A stretch of DNA of 64,000 nucleotides. Source: Bathymodiolus brooksi. Lineage: Eukaryota > Mollusca > Bivalvia > Mytilida > Modiolidae. The position numbers and the translations under genes are program-made. Shown in pieces: positions 24,402 through 35,799 of the stretch. Each line of letters starts with the position of its first letter. The stretch's first letter is position 1. The notes beneath the pieces were generated by a model. That model saw nothing but the letters and a program-made list of their open reading frames with translations. It had not been told where the DNA came from and did not search any database. The stretch covers positions 33,949,103 through 34,013,102 of the forward strand of contig OY804575.1 in assembly GCA_963680875.1 (NCBI GenBank), read 5' to 3'.

Positions 24402-24471
24402 GTTTTATCCAGACTACTATGATGAAATAGATCGACCAATGTCTTTGTCTAATGTTAGAAAAAAAATCAAG
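24402..24471 (+). CDS. PBRM1: PBRM1 exon 4: ZA loop of bromodomain 3
   Basis: 70 nt. The first base completes the Arg codon (AG|G) and the exon ends in phase 0. It encodes FYPDYYDEIDRPMSLSNV and then RKKIK, the BD3 ZA loop and helix B start. Acceptor TTTTTTTTCTAG, donor AAG|GTAAAT. The 5' end is the apparent source of the upstream 61-bp repeat, where FYPDYY reads FYPVYY. Confidence 0.94.
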
Positions 24472-25081
24472 GTAAATTAAGTTCTCAACTGTTTAATTTC
24501 TGTTGTATACAGTTGTATTCATTGTTTTACTTTGTAGAGATTTTTAAAACATGAAAACCATTTAATCCAAATTATTTGTTCAAAGTTAATAGAGTTTACA
24601 TTTTGTATTATTTATTATTTTTTGTGTTCTACAATAGTATGTGTAAGAAGAGTTAAACAATTACACTTGACATTGCATCCAGACACAACAGACACGTCTC
24701 TTTACAATCAGAACAGACAACAAATGCAAATGTGGGTCATCGCTTGGGACAAACAAAAAATTGGATCAACTATTATATTAGAAATAAATCAAATATCTTG
24801 TTATATAAATGTTTCAGATCATATTTTCTTCCAAATCCAACATGAACATAGCAAAACACTTGAACTGTATGTACTTGATAATCTCATTTTCTGTTTTAGA
24901 TATTTTAATGTTTTCATATTTATTTTAAGATGTCCATTATTAATTAACGTAGATCTTAGAACTCAAATTTTCATTCATACATTGTATATATTTTAAAACC
25001 ATGTGAGTGTGACAGGCTTTTTTAGAACTTTTGTGTTAATGAAAATTTGAATTATAAAATTTATACACATGTTATTTTCAG
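24472..25081. other. intron 4, nothing recognised
   Basis: AT-rich. One 124-codon open frame at 24622-24996 has no family resemblance and no splice support and looks fortuitous. The acceptor TTATTTTCAG closes the intron. Confidence 0.5.
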
Positions 25082-25180
25082 TATAAACAGTACAGAACCA
25101 TGGATAAGATTTCTTCAGACCTTAATTTAGTGTTTCAGAATGCCAAGCAATATAATAAAGAAGAGTCAAAAATCCATCAG
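25082..25180 (+). CDS. PBRM1: PBRM1 exon 5: helices B-C of bromodomain 3
   Basis: 33 codons, phase 0 to 0. It encodes YKQYRTMDKISSDLNLVF and then QNAKQYNKEESKIHQ. The Asn of QYN is the acetyl-lysine-binding residue of BD3. Donor CAG|GTATCT. Confidence 0.94.
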
Positions 25181-25559
25181 GTATCTAAAATCATTACAAA
25201 TCTAAATGTTGGAATTGGCACAATAAATTTATATTCAGCCAAGGATTTAGATATAATCAAGTACTAATTTATTTTTATATGCTGAATAAAAGATATGTAT
25301 TAATTCATTAGTAACCAAACAATGCATAATTAACTAATGGACTAACATGAATTGCTGTCGTTGTGGGTTACAAGTGATTTATTTCTGAACTCAAGAGCAG
25401 TAATGTTATTTATTACATAAATTTTACACTTTTTTTACGGTAATTATCAAGATTAGGCAATGAATGTTAATCACCACTATCAGCTGTATATTAGTTATAT
25501 CGTTTTGGTTATTTTTATTAGTGAATGTCACTGACACACATTATAAATAAAGTATAAGT

Positions 25560-25640
25560 ACACCTCACAAAGGTCGGGGATCTAACTCACATCTTTAGTT
25601 GTTTAGGCACTGACTGCATAGATAGATATAGATCTGACTA
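25560..25640 (-). mobile_element. SINE fragment (family A), reverse orientation
   Basis: The fragment GTACACCTCACAAAGGTCGG..GATCTAACTCACATC..TAGGCACTGA matches the middle of the family A SINE seen complete at 56.0 and 58.3 kb. The B-box region is degraded. Confidence 0.5.
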
Positions 25641-25722
25641 TAATATTAATGTTCCTCTGATGGCTCCTATGATTAATTAAGAAACAAATTAAATAAAATC
25701 ATATTGTTATACTGTTTTACAG

Positions 25723-25779
25723 GATGCCGTACAGTTACAGAAAGTTGTTGCTGAAAAGAAGAAAGAGTTGGAAGGCAAA
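25723..25779 (+). CDS. PBRM1: PBRM1 exon 6: C-terminal helix of bromodomain 3
   Basis: 19 codons, DAVQLQKVVAEKKKELEGK, equivalent to the helix ending QAKKKELARRD in vertebrates (from memory). Acceptor TTTTACAG. The donor is taken as AAA|GTTAGT, which keeps phase 0 for exon 7 or 8; without a splice the frame stops within a few codons. Confidence 0.85.
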
Positions 25780-26279
25780 GTTAGTATGATATATAGATAG
25801 TAAACACCAGTAAAGTGTCACTAATGTCAGCTTTGGCATATATACTTTGTTTTTCTAAATTAAATAGTGGTATAGAAACACATACAACACATGATACACT
25901 AGAACCAATCTTTCATCACTGGCATGTTGTAATCAGATGTTATTCCCACTTCATGTCTGTAGCACATATAGCTTGGCAACTGGAACTAATGCATGTGCTG
26001 TTCATGTGCAGTTACAGAAAACTGATTAAAAAGAAATATTTGAAAATATGTAGGTCATTTTCTATTTAAAAAAAAATGAATAAAAGTGCTTTCGTAAATT
26101 TCTATTTAAAAAAATTATGCAAACTATGGTATTTATTTATATTTGATCGATCGCTAAATACAAAATTATTTTGTTTCTATCTGTTACATGTACATGTATA
26201 TAATATGTTATGCAATGATTAGATGGCAGTAATTTGAAGTTGAAAAATTCAGCTTTTTTTTAAAGACAACTGTCATATT

Positions 26280-27055
26280 CAGGGTTGCATCTAGGATGCA
26301 CGATTGTGAAAATGCCCCCAAAATATGGAAATGCTCCCCTTTTTGTAAATCTTGTGCGCTCATGGAGGCACAAAATTGATGATTTGTGTGCAAATGATTA
26401 TAACTATTGCGTACTTTTGTCCATTTTCTTTCCGAAAGATAAATGGACAAGCTTCTGAAAAAGTCTAACTCAAATCTGATTTGTTTATGATGTTACGTAA
26501 TGCCTCCATAGGCCATCCAGATATTCTCTGACCTTTCCCTTATTACTTTTAAAGGGCGCCGTATTTCGATCCACAGTTCGAGTGATTCTCGTTTCTTATT
26601 GGTCAATGTAACCGGATATTGAAATGGCAAAATAGCGAAGAGAACTATTCTTGATTTCTTCGTGATCTTTGTAAACAAACTGAAAACAATTGGATGCCAG
26701 GTGGTTCTAACTACAAAATATAGACATATAGTGTACAAAATTTTTTTGTATGTTATTGCCCTCAAATGTGTATCACATGCATTGGAGTTTGGCTATATAA
26801 CTTACAAAAACTTCCAAAAGTAGCTTCAAATCAATGGAAGAAAGGCACACATACAGAACTCACGTGCAAAAATGGATATTGTAAGAGTCATACATGACAG
26901 AAACAAAAATTTATTGAATTAAATCCTTCATTGCATTAATATCCTGGTGTCTGATAATAAACAGAAGAAGTCTGGTATCAGGTAAGGTTGATGACCCTTT
27001 TTTTTAAGTAATGTGGCACAGTGCCCATAAATGCAAATTCCTAGATGCAACCCTG
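26280..27055. mobile_element. hAT-like non-autonomous element with 6-bp TSD
   Basis: The left terminus CAGGGTTGCATCTAGG and right terminus CCTAGATGCAACCCTG are perfect 16-bp inverted repeats. They are flanked directly by CATATT on both sides (26274-26279 and 27056-27061). The interior has short minus-strand open frames with no recognisable transposase. End sequence and TSD length parallel the element at 4351-5905. Confidence 0.8.
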
Positions 27056-27277
27056 CATATTAAGTCGTATTTTTTTCACAACTATGCACAATTATCCACA
27101 GATATAGCAAAAATTCTTTTAAAAAAAAAGTATGGAAACAATAAAATAGTTTTGAGTCATGAAAAATGGAAATATATGTTTGCTATACAGACAGGTCCTT
27201 AGGCAAAAAAAATCATGTACTTTGTACTGTATTAACTGTCCACAAGTTGTTCTTACGTGGTTAATTAGATTAAATTT

Positions 27278-27358
27278 TAGGAGGCCACTTATGGCCACAA
27301 TTCTATAGTGGTTAGATTTTCCTCTACCTATACAATCAATATCTGCTACCACTACTAA
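27278..27358 (+). mobile_element. SINE head fragment (family A)
   Basis: GGCCACTTATGGCCACAATT followed by CTACCTATACAATCAATATC and TACCACTACTAAGGTT matches the 5' part of the SINE at 39833. The tail is absent. Confidence 0.45.
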
Positions 27359-27564
27359 GGTTAAGGAATTTGACTCTTTGTTAGTCTCTTTGTTAGTTCA
27401 ATACTTTTTCTGATTGTAAATCTTTAGTCAACTTTCAAGATATTTTTATTTATATATTATCACTCTTCCTATACTACTCCAGCGATAAATTGTACCGATG
27501 GATTATACTTCCCTGTTTTATACAGACATTAGTAAATTCTTCCTCTGTAACTTATTCACTATAG

Positions 27565-27618
27565 GACTTTAGTATACTAGATGATATTAGTGTTGAATTT
27601 GAGGTGCCATGTATCCCG
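27565..27618 (+). CDS. PBRM1: PBRM1 candidate exon 7: short linker exon
   Basis: 18 codons, DFSILDDISVEFEVPCIP, bounded by CACTATAG and CCG|GTGAGT and in phase 0 on both sides, so its inclusion or skipping leaves the frame intact. It lies in the BD3-BD4 linker, where conservation is low. I include it because of the splice signals and open frame only; it could be a cassette exon or spurious. Confidence 0.5.
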
Positions 27619-28142
27619 GTGAGTGGTGGTGTTGTCTTGCATTAGAGTGTCCATCAAAATAATGAATCAATAGACAGTCAGATTATATCTAAGAATAGAA
27701 AAAAAACTATCTTATGTCCCTTTTATATAGGATATATATATACTTTTAGAACATTCAAATTTAGTAGATTCTTTTACCCTAAAAATAAAAATCTACCAAA
27801 ATTTGAGGGTTCTAAAAGCATAGTTTAAATAAATTTGGTACAATTAACCTTTTTTTGTTCTGTTTCTTTTTATATCATCTTTTGATAACTTGCTGTAATG
27901 ACCTTTGTTTAATTAACAAATACACATTAAAGCTCTAATTATCAGTGTCATCATTCATTTGTCTTTGTCTTTTGTGAGTTAAGATGTAAAATCAGCAGAC
28001 ATTGTACTATTGATTCAGTATTAGAATATGGAAGGATGTTTATGTCCAGATTTTTCTTTGCTTTTAATGTTGTATTAGATTAGAATACTTTAGTTTGATC
28101 ATTCATTTTTATTTTTATACCTGAATGAATGTGTATTTGCTT

Positions 28143-30954
28143 CAGCTGCAATATACTTATACATTTTACTGCAACATACTTATACATTTTACTGCAACAT
28201 ACTTATACATTTTACTGCAACATACTTATACATTTTACTGCAACATACTTATACATTTTACTGCAACATACTTGTACATTTTACTGCTATATACTTGTAC
28301 ATTTTACTGCTATATACTTATACATTTTACTGCAACATACTTGTACATTTTACTGCAACATACTTATACATTTTACTGCAACATACTTGTACATTTTACT
28401 GCAATATACTTGTACATTTTACTGCAACATACTTGTACATTTTACTGCAACATACTTGTACATTTTACTGCAACATACTTGTACATTTTACTGCAACATA
28501 CTTGTACATTTTACTGCAACATACTTGTACATTTTACTGCAACATACTTGTACATTTTACTGCAACATACTTGTACATTTTACTGCAATATACTTGTACA
28601 TTTTACTGCAACATACTTGTACATTTTACTGCAATATACTTGTACATTTTACTGCAACATACTTGTACATTTTACTGCTATATACTTGTACATTTTACTG
28701 CTATATACTTATACATTTTACTGCAACATACTTGTACATTTTACTGCAACATACTTATACATTTTACTGCAACATACTTGTACATTTTACTGCAATATAC
28801 TTGTACATTTTACTGCAACATACTTGTACATTTTACTGCAACATACTTGTACATTTTACTGCAACATATTTGTACATTTTACTGCAACATACTTGTACAT
28901 TTTACTGCTATATACTTGTACATTTTACTGCTATATACTTATACATTTTACTGCAACATACTTGTACATTTTACTGCAACATACTTATACATTTTACTGC
29001 AACATACTTGTACATTTTACTGCAATATACTTGTACATTTTACTGCAACATACTTGTACATTTTACTGCAACATACTTGTACATTTTACTGCAACATATT
29101 TGTACATTTTACTGCAACATACTTGTACATTTTACTGCAATATACTTGTACATTTTACTGCAACATACTTGTACATTTTACTGCAATATACTTGTACATT
29201 TTACTGCAACATACTTGTACATTTTACTGCAATATACTTGTACATTTTACTGCAACATACTTGTACATTTTACTGCAACATACTTGTACATTTTACTGCA
29301 ACATACTTGTACATTTTACTGCAACATACTTGTACATTTTACTGCTATATACTTGTACATTTTACTGCTATATACTTATACATTTTACTGCAACATACTT
29401 GTACATTTTACTGCAACATACTTATACATTTTACTGCAACATACTTGTACATTTTACTGCAATATACTTGTACATTTTACTGCAACATACTTGTACATTT
29501 TACTGCAACATACTTGTACATTTTACTGCAACATACTTGTACATTTTACTGCAACATACTTGTACATTTTACTGCAACATACTTGTACATTTTACTGCAA
29601 CATACTTGTACATTTTACTGCAACATACTTGTACATTTTACTGCAATATACTTGTACATTTTACTGCAACATACTTGTACATTTTACTGCAATATACTTG
29701 TACATTTTACTGCAACATACTTGTACATTTTACTGCTATATACTTGTACATTTTACTGCTATATACTTATACATTTTACTGCAACATACTTGTACATTTT
29801 ACTGCAACATACTTATACATTTTACTGCAACATACTTGTACATTTTACTGCAATATACTTGTACATTTTACTGCAACATACTTGTACATTTTACTGCAAC
29901 ATACTTGTACATTTTACTGCAACATATTTGTACATTTTACTGCAACATACTTGTACATTTTACTGCAATATACTTGTACATTTTACTGCAACATACTTGT
30001 ACATTTTACTGCAATATACTTGTACATTTTACTGCAACATACTTGTACATTTTACTGCAATATACTTGTACATTTTACTGCAACATACTTGTACATTTTA
30101 CTGCAACATACTTGTACATTTTACTGCAACATACTTGTACATTTTACTGCAACATACTTGTACATTTTACTGCAACATACTTCTACATTTTACTGCAATA
30201 TACTTGTACATTTTACTGCAACATACTTGTACATTTTACTGCAACATACTTGTACATTTTACTGCAACATACTTGTACATTTTACTGCAACATACTTGTA
30301 CATTTTACTGCAACATACTTGTACATTTTACTGCAACATACTTGTACATTTTACTGCAATATACTTCTACATTTTACTGCAACATACTTCTACATTTTAC
30401 TGCAATATACTTGTACATTTTACTGCAACATACTTGTACATTTTACTGCAACATACTTGTACATTTTACTGCAACATACTTGTACATTTTACTGCAATAT
30501 ATTTGTACATTTTACTGCAACATACTTGTACATTTTACTGCAACATACTTGTACATTTTACTGCAACATACTTCTACATTTTACTGCAATATACTTGTAC
30601 ATTTTACTGCAACATACTTGTACATTTTACTGCAACATACTTCTACATTTTACTGCAACATACTTGTACATTTTACTGCAATATACTTGTACATTTTACT
30701 GCAACATACTTGTACATTTTACTGCAATATACTTGTACATTTTACTGCAACATACTTGTACATTTTACTGCAACATACTTGTACATTTTACTGCAACATA
30801 CTTGTACATTTTACTGCAATATACTTGTACATTTTACTGCAACATACTTGTACATTTTACTGCAACATACTTCTACATTTTACTGCAACATACTTCTACA
30901 TTTTACTGCAATATACTTGTACATTTTACTGCAACATACTTCTACATTTTACTG
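28143..30954 (+). repeat. 23-bp satellite array (about 122 units)
   Basis: The unit is CAACATACTTGTACATTTTA plus CTG, with variants CAATATA, CTATATA, TTATACA, TTCTACA and ATATTTG. A block with paired CTATATA units recurs near 28676, 28910, 29345 and 29740, showing block duplication. The unit has no stop in any forward frame, so all three plus frames stay open for about 890-1000 codons; these are not genes. It lies in the BD3-BD4 intron. Confidence 0.97.
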
Positions 30955-31124
30955 CTTATTTTGATTTTGTACGTATCTGTTTCGTATTAGAAATACAAAC
31001 TCATCCACACATTTCATTGATTGATATTTTGATATATAATGTGAAGGAAAAAACCGAACATGGACTTATCAGTAGTGAGAAGGATATAAAGCAAATTATC
31101 CAGAAAAATATTTCACCAAAATTG

Positions 31125-31278
31125 CAGTCTTCGCACTAACCCACTTGCCCGAAACCCGGGACAAGTAAAACTGGATTCGGACAAGTGAAAATTATGAAAG
31201 AATTTGTTTGAATAAACAGAAAAAAATTCTAAATTTGGCTGTTGGGCAAGTAGGTGAAAAAAATTAAGGCAAAGACTG
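31125..31278. mobile_element. 154-bp hAT-like MITE with perfect 6-bp TSD
   Basis: The left end CAGTCTTCGCAC and right end GGCAAAGACTG are imperfect inverted repeats; ACTTGCCC inside the left end pairs with GGGCAAGT inside the right. The direct flanks are AAATTG on both sides (31119-31124 and 31279-31284). Confidence 0.75.
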
Positions 31279-31284
31279 AAATTG

Positions 31285-32320
31285 TGCCTGTACTTTACAT
31301 ATGGTCAGGTATAATCTAATCTACTTTGGTTTCACAGGAAACTTTTTGTTTAAATTTGGACAGTAATTTTCAACAATATGATTTACTCTGAAGAAACATT
31401 GAGGCTCATGTCTGATATATTTTCAAATTTAAACTGTCTAGTAAAAACACCTGTCAATTCCAAACAAAAAAGATCGTCCCTAGGGTACTCAATTTAGAAA
31501 AATTTCCAATGTATATAGAATTAAGATAAATTCAATATGTTTAATTATATTTTAAATGATTTCAAAGAAATTTTATGCAAGAAAATAAAATCTGTATGGA
31601 TTTTGTTTAGTATGAAATTGTAACTTTAGGTCACATGATTTGGTCAATCTTACATGAATGCTTATATAGGCTTCTTGAAGTGAAAATTACTGTTTTTCTA
31701 TGAATCTCAATGGATTTGATTGATTGATTGGTGTTTAATGTCAACTTAAGCAATATTTCAAGGGATTTAAAAGCAATTTAACATTGAAGAAGGTTTTCTA
31801 CCATTGCGCTGAAATTCTGTTATTTAGAAATTTTGTATTTTTGTTTTACCTTGCATACATAATTGTCTTGTCTTATTGATCAAAATAAGATTTTTTTTAA
31901 TTAAAAAGTATTTACGAATGTAATTTAATGGGGGAAAAAAGAGAAATATGAGGAACATTTTCTTTCATTTCGCATGCTATAAAGCATAATTCTTTTAATT
32001 TGAATGAGAAATTGTTAAGAAAAACTGTCACACAATTTCCTGATATATAGATTGCTAGATTTAATACTCAGTTCTTTTTCTTGAAGTTGCATGTGTAATG
32101 TCATAGTTCAATTTATTGATTTCTAATATGAATGAAATTTTCAATACTAATTGCAACTTTATTCTATTTAATGTACCATTAAATATAGCATGTTATTGAC
32201 AACTTCAGTGATGTAATAGTTAACATGTTCTTATCCAGTGTGGAAGACATGGAGTATGAATCTTATGAGGGTCAAATATGTATAAGACTATGGAAAAGAC
32301 AATTATAGGCAGCATTATGG
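31285..32320. other. intron sequence, largely featureless
   Basis: AT-rich. A partial reverse SINE tail (GATTGATTGGTGTTTAATGT) occurs near 31722-31760. Nothing else recognised. Confidence 0.4.
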
Positions 32321-32325
32321 AGTAA

Positions 32326-32420
32326 GAGCACAGACTGGTTGGATTGGAGTCAGTTTAATGTGTCAGATGGCAACTTTTTCTGCAGATTGTTAGACCTATA
32401 AAATTCTGTCTCAGAGTGTG
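32326..32420 (+). mobile_element. SINE fragment (family C) at the left edge of the 45-bp array
   Basis: GGAGTAAGAGCACAGACTGG then TTGGATTGGAGTCAG..AATGTGTCAGATGG resembles AGTAAGAGCAAAGACTGGTT..GGAGTCAGGATCATGTGTC at 33285-33330 and the seed of the 48-bp array at 47870. Confidence 0.55.
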
Positions 32421-32425
32421 TTTAG

Positions 32426-33192
32426 TACAAAGCAGGAATCATAATTATCTAAATACAGCCTCAGTCGGTGTAATGAGCAGAATCATAATTATCTAAATAC
32501 AGCCTCAGTCGGTGTAATGAGCAGGAATCATAATTATCTAAATACAGCCTCAGTCGGTGTAATGAGCAGAATCATAATTATCTAAATACAGCCTCAGTCG
32601 GTGTAATGAGCAGGAATCATAATTATCTAAATACAGCCTCAGTCGGTGTAATGAGCAGAATCATAATTATCTAAATACAGCCTCAGTTGGTGTAATGAGC
32701 AGGAATCATAATTATCTAAATACAGCCTCAGTCGGTGAAATGAGCAGGAATCATAATTATCTAAATACAGCCTCAGTCGGTGTAATGAGCAGGAATCATA
32801 ATTATCTAAATACAGCCTCAGTCGGTGTAATGAGCAGGAATCATAATTATCTAAATACAGCCTAAGTCGGTGAAATGAGCAGGAATCATAATTATCTAAA
32901 TACAGCCTCAGTCGGTGTAATGAGCAGGAATCATAATTATCTAAATACAGCCTCAGTTGGTGTAATGAGCAGGAATCATAATTATCTAAATACAGCCTCA
33001 GTCGGTGAAATGAGCAGGAATCATAATTATCTAAATACAGCCTCAGTCGGTGTAATGAGCAGGAATCATAATTATCTAAATACAGCCTCAGTCGGTGTAA
33101 TGAGCAGGAATCATAATTATCTAAATACAGCCTCAGTCGGTGTAATGAGCAGGAATCATAATTATCTAAATACAGCCTCAGTCGGTGTAATG
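32426..33192 (+). repeat. 45-bp tandem array (about 17 units)
   Basis: The unit is GAATCATAATTATCTAAATA, CAGCCTCAGTCGGTG, TAATGAGCAG; some units are 44 bp. The period of 45 keeps one frame open (SRNHNYLNTASVGVM, 15 residues), which explains the 165-codon frame at 32875-33372. Its CCTCAGTCGGTGTAATGAG part belongs to the flanking family C SINE, so the array appears to have grown from that element. Confidence 0.95.
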
Positions 33193-33372
33193 AGTGTGAT
33201 ACATCGTGGGTTCTATCCCCAGTGTGGTAAAACCAAAGACTTAAAATTGGTATGTGTTGCTTCTCTGCACTCAGAATTAAGCAGTAAGAGCAAAGACTGG
33301 TTGGCTTGGAGTCAGGATCATGTGTCTGAATGGAGCAGCATGTCTTCCTGCGGACTCATTTCAGTGAGATAA
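33193..33372 (+). mobile_element. tRNA-derived SINE (family C), body
   Basis: It contains a pol III B-box-like GGGTTCTATCCCC, then TGGTATGTGTTGCTTCTCTG, AGTAAGAGCAAAGACTGG and GGAGTCAGGATCATGTGTC. The same order occurs at 47730-47935 and, reversed, at 60890-61030. Confidence 0.65.
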
Positions 33373-33514
33373 ATGGAGTTTTTAGCATTACGATAGTGAT
33401 GCAGTAACATTTTTTTTTCTGAAATATTTATGAAATAGTAATAAGGAAGAACTTACATTCTAGAAATTGTTTGCTATGTCATAGCAAGAAATAGGAAGAC
33501 CACCTCCTAAAGTT

Positions 33515-33685
33515 AAAGGGCCTGGGTGGTCGAGTGGTTAAATTCATTTACTATTAACCACATTATATTTGTCCAGACCTTTCTGCTCCTCCTATAGAGT
33601 TGGTGGTCATGATATACATGTAGCTGTAAGAAATGGCTGAAAGTGAACCAAACCTATAAAAATATTTTTCCACTCCGGATGTCTT
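33515..33685 (+). mobile_element. probable tRNA-derived SINE with Ser/Leu-like A box
   Basis: CTGGGTGGTCGAGTGGTTAA has the A-box layout of a class II tRNA. The B-box region is degenerate (GTTGGTGGTCATGAT) and the tail is GCTGAAAGTGAACCAAACC. It is not a functional tRNA: the arms do not close. Confidence 0.45.
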
Positions 33686-34981
33686 GGTCTTCTACGAAGT
33701 TTTGTCTAGACCTTTGTCATAGTAGGGTGAGACATTTGTGTTACCTTTTCAACAGCAACATTTAGGTCAACAATTATTTAGTATTTTGTGATTTTTTTTT
33801 TAGCTACTACATTTGGAAGTAACCAGTGGAGGTGTTTTTACTTGTATTGAAGTGTTTTTATCTCGCGTCAATAGATGTCATGTGACTTCTACCTATTTTT
33901 CATGTGCCACCAACTATACACATGGATATGCTAAATGTCAAGTTTTTGTGATTAACATAATTTTTCATTGACTATTTTCCAAGATCTAACAAATTTAGTT
34001 TTGGGACTTTTGTCCAGGGCTTTTTTCCATGGGGGATTTGTCTGGCAGACTTTTATCATAGACCCAGTAGTTACTAAAAATTTAAGATGCTCATCAATAT
34101 GCGATGTAAGCATTACCAATATTTGTTATGTCCCACTGACCTATATGAAATTTCAAATGAAGCATCTAGAATTTCTGTCTAAGCTTTGTAGGGTGTTCAT
34201 ATAAACATAATGAAGATGTGCATGTAATGATCATTAATATTTGATTTTTAATTTGTAATATACAATGATTTTTTTTCATGATATCTATTAGTGTTATTAA
34301 ATGAAATCCTTGAACAAAACTCTTAATAAACGTTTTATCTACCTGTAAGTCTCAATCATTTAACCAAATCTCTACCAGATCATAAAATATGTTTAAACAG
34401 AAACAAATATTCACAATAAACACAACATAGATGTATTATAAAAATGTAGATATCGGGTGAAGTCAAAAGATTGGAAAGTCAAATAAATTAAGTCTTTGAA
34501 AGCAAGAAAACTAAAGTTCCAAAACAGGATAAAACTGGCTAAGATACCAGAGGTAGCTCAAACTGGCTAAGATACCAGAGGTAGCTAAAACTGGACACAT
34601 ATACCAGTACCAGAGGTAGGAGAATCTTTGAAATAGTAATAATTACATTATTTATGATCTGCAAATTTCAATAATAAATATATCTAATAAACCATGTCGG
34701 TGCTGAAATACTGACGACTGGACAGATTGTTTTTAGCAAAGGTTTTCAGGGTTTCTATCTATAACAAACTAAGTTCTAACAGAACAAACTATTTTTCCAG
34801 TAAATATGACCATAATGTTAGAGAAATTTTTAATTTGTAGATGTGAACTTTTATCCTGTACACACAAATTGGAATTACAAGAAAATGTATATGTAATGGA
34901 TGTCTGAAATATATGGAGAAGACCACCAAATGATTAGATAAGAATTTATCTGTTATCTAACATTCTTATTTATCATTTTAG
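33686..34981. other. intron sequence with one short tandem pair
   Basis: Mostly featureless AT-rich DNA. The motif AACTGGCTAAGATACCAGAG plus GTAGCT is repeated twice, with a third partial copy, at 34528-34620. The acceptor TATCATTTTAG closes the intron. Confidence 0.4.
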
Positions 34982-35137
34982 AAAGTATCACGTGAATTAT
35001 TTGAGGAAGATAGTCAAAATGTTAAGAAAAGAGGAAGAATTCCTGAGAGTGAGAAGAAACGACCTGGTCGTAAACCTAATCCTGATGTACTCAGAAAACG
35101 TTTAATGACATTATATAAATGTGTCTTTGATTACAAT
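34982..35137 (+). CDS. PBRM1: PBRM1 exon 8: basic linker and first helix of bromodomain 4
   Basis: 52 codons, phase 0 to 0. The linker contains two AT-hook-like motifs, KKRGRIP (residues 15-21) and KKRPGRKP (25-32), followed by the BD4 helix Z start VLRKRLMTLYKCVFDYN. Vertebrate PBRM1 has a basic KR-rich linker here but, from memory, no clear AT hook. Donor AAT|GTAAGC. Confidence 0.92.
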
Positions 35138-35671
35138 GTAAGCAGTCTTTATATTTATTTAACACTTCTATCTTTTAGGGGGGGGGGGGAGAAGAAACAC
35201 ATAAATATGACATCAGTAATCAGTCATTGTACCATGACACCATCAACAGTCAGGGCATAGAAAAATAAAAATTGAACAGATCATTTTGTTTAATTGAGAA
35301 TATAAAAGGAAGAATATTTCAAAAGTATATAAACAGAGAAGAAATATGTTTATTGAACAAGAGTGGGTTGGTTAAAGCTTATGGTAGTAAATGTGTTGTA
35401 ATACCTGATGAAAGCTGTGATCATATGGCAGGGGTTAAACAAATTCCAAAAAGTTGACCGGTCCAGGAACAGTGAGCACCAGGAATCTACTGGTCCTGAA
35501 TATCAGAATGGAGGAAATAACATTGGTTGAATACAAAATTAACTTACCCCTGTAGTAGCAACTGAGTGACATATATTATTTAAAGTGACTATTTTAGGTT
35601 GGCAATTTAATACCTGATCAGACAGTATTAACCCCACATATTTACTTCATTATTCTCATTAGCATGAATGC

Positions 35672-35793
35672 CGGTAATCTCGTTGAGATTAGACTTCCAA
35701 AGACACAGAGCAGAAAATGTCTTCGGAAGTCTAATCTCTGGAAATACAGAGCAGAAAATGTCTTCGGAAGTTTAATTTCAACGAAATTAGATC
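35672..35793. repeat. fold-back repeat
   Basis: Arms CGTTGAGATTAGACTTCC and GGAAGTTTAATTTCAACG pair across a centre that holds a direct repeat (GCAGAAAATGTCTTCGGAAG at about 35710 and 35750). A stem of about 33 bp with several mismatches. The open frame across it is fortuitous. Confidence 0.6.
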
Positions 35794-35799
35794 GCCGTA

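Noticed and set aside
28125..31139. Three overlapping open frames of 889-1004 codons
   Set aside because: They are the same 23-bp repeat read in three frames; no start context, domain or splice support. Treated as satellite.
32875..33372. 165-codon frame MSRNHNYLNTASVG repeated
   Set aside because: Product of the 45-bp repeat continuing into a SINE; not a gene.
33515..33600. tRNA-Ser or tRNA-Leu gene
   Set aside because: Only an A-box-like segment is good; no cloverleaf closes and no proper B box or anticodon arm is present. Assigned as a SINE relic.
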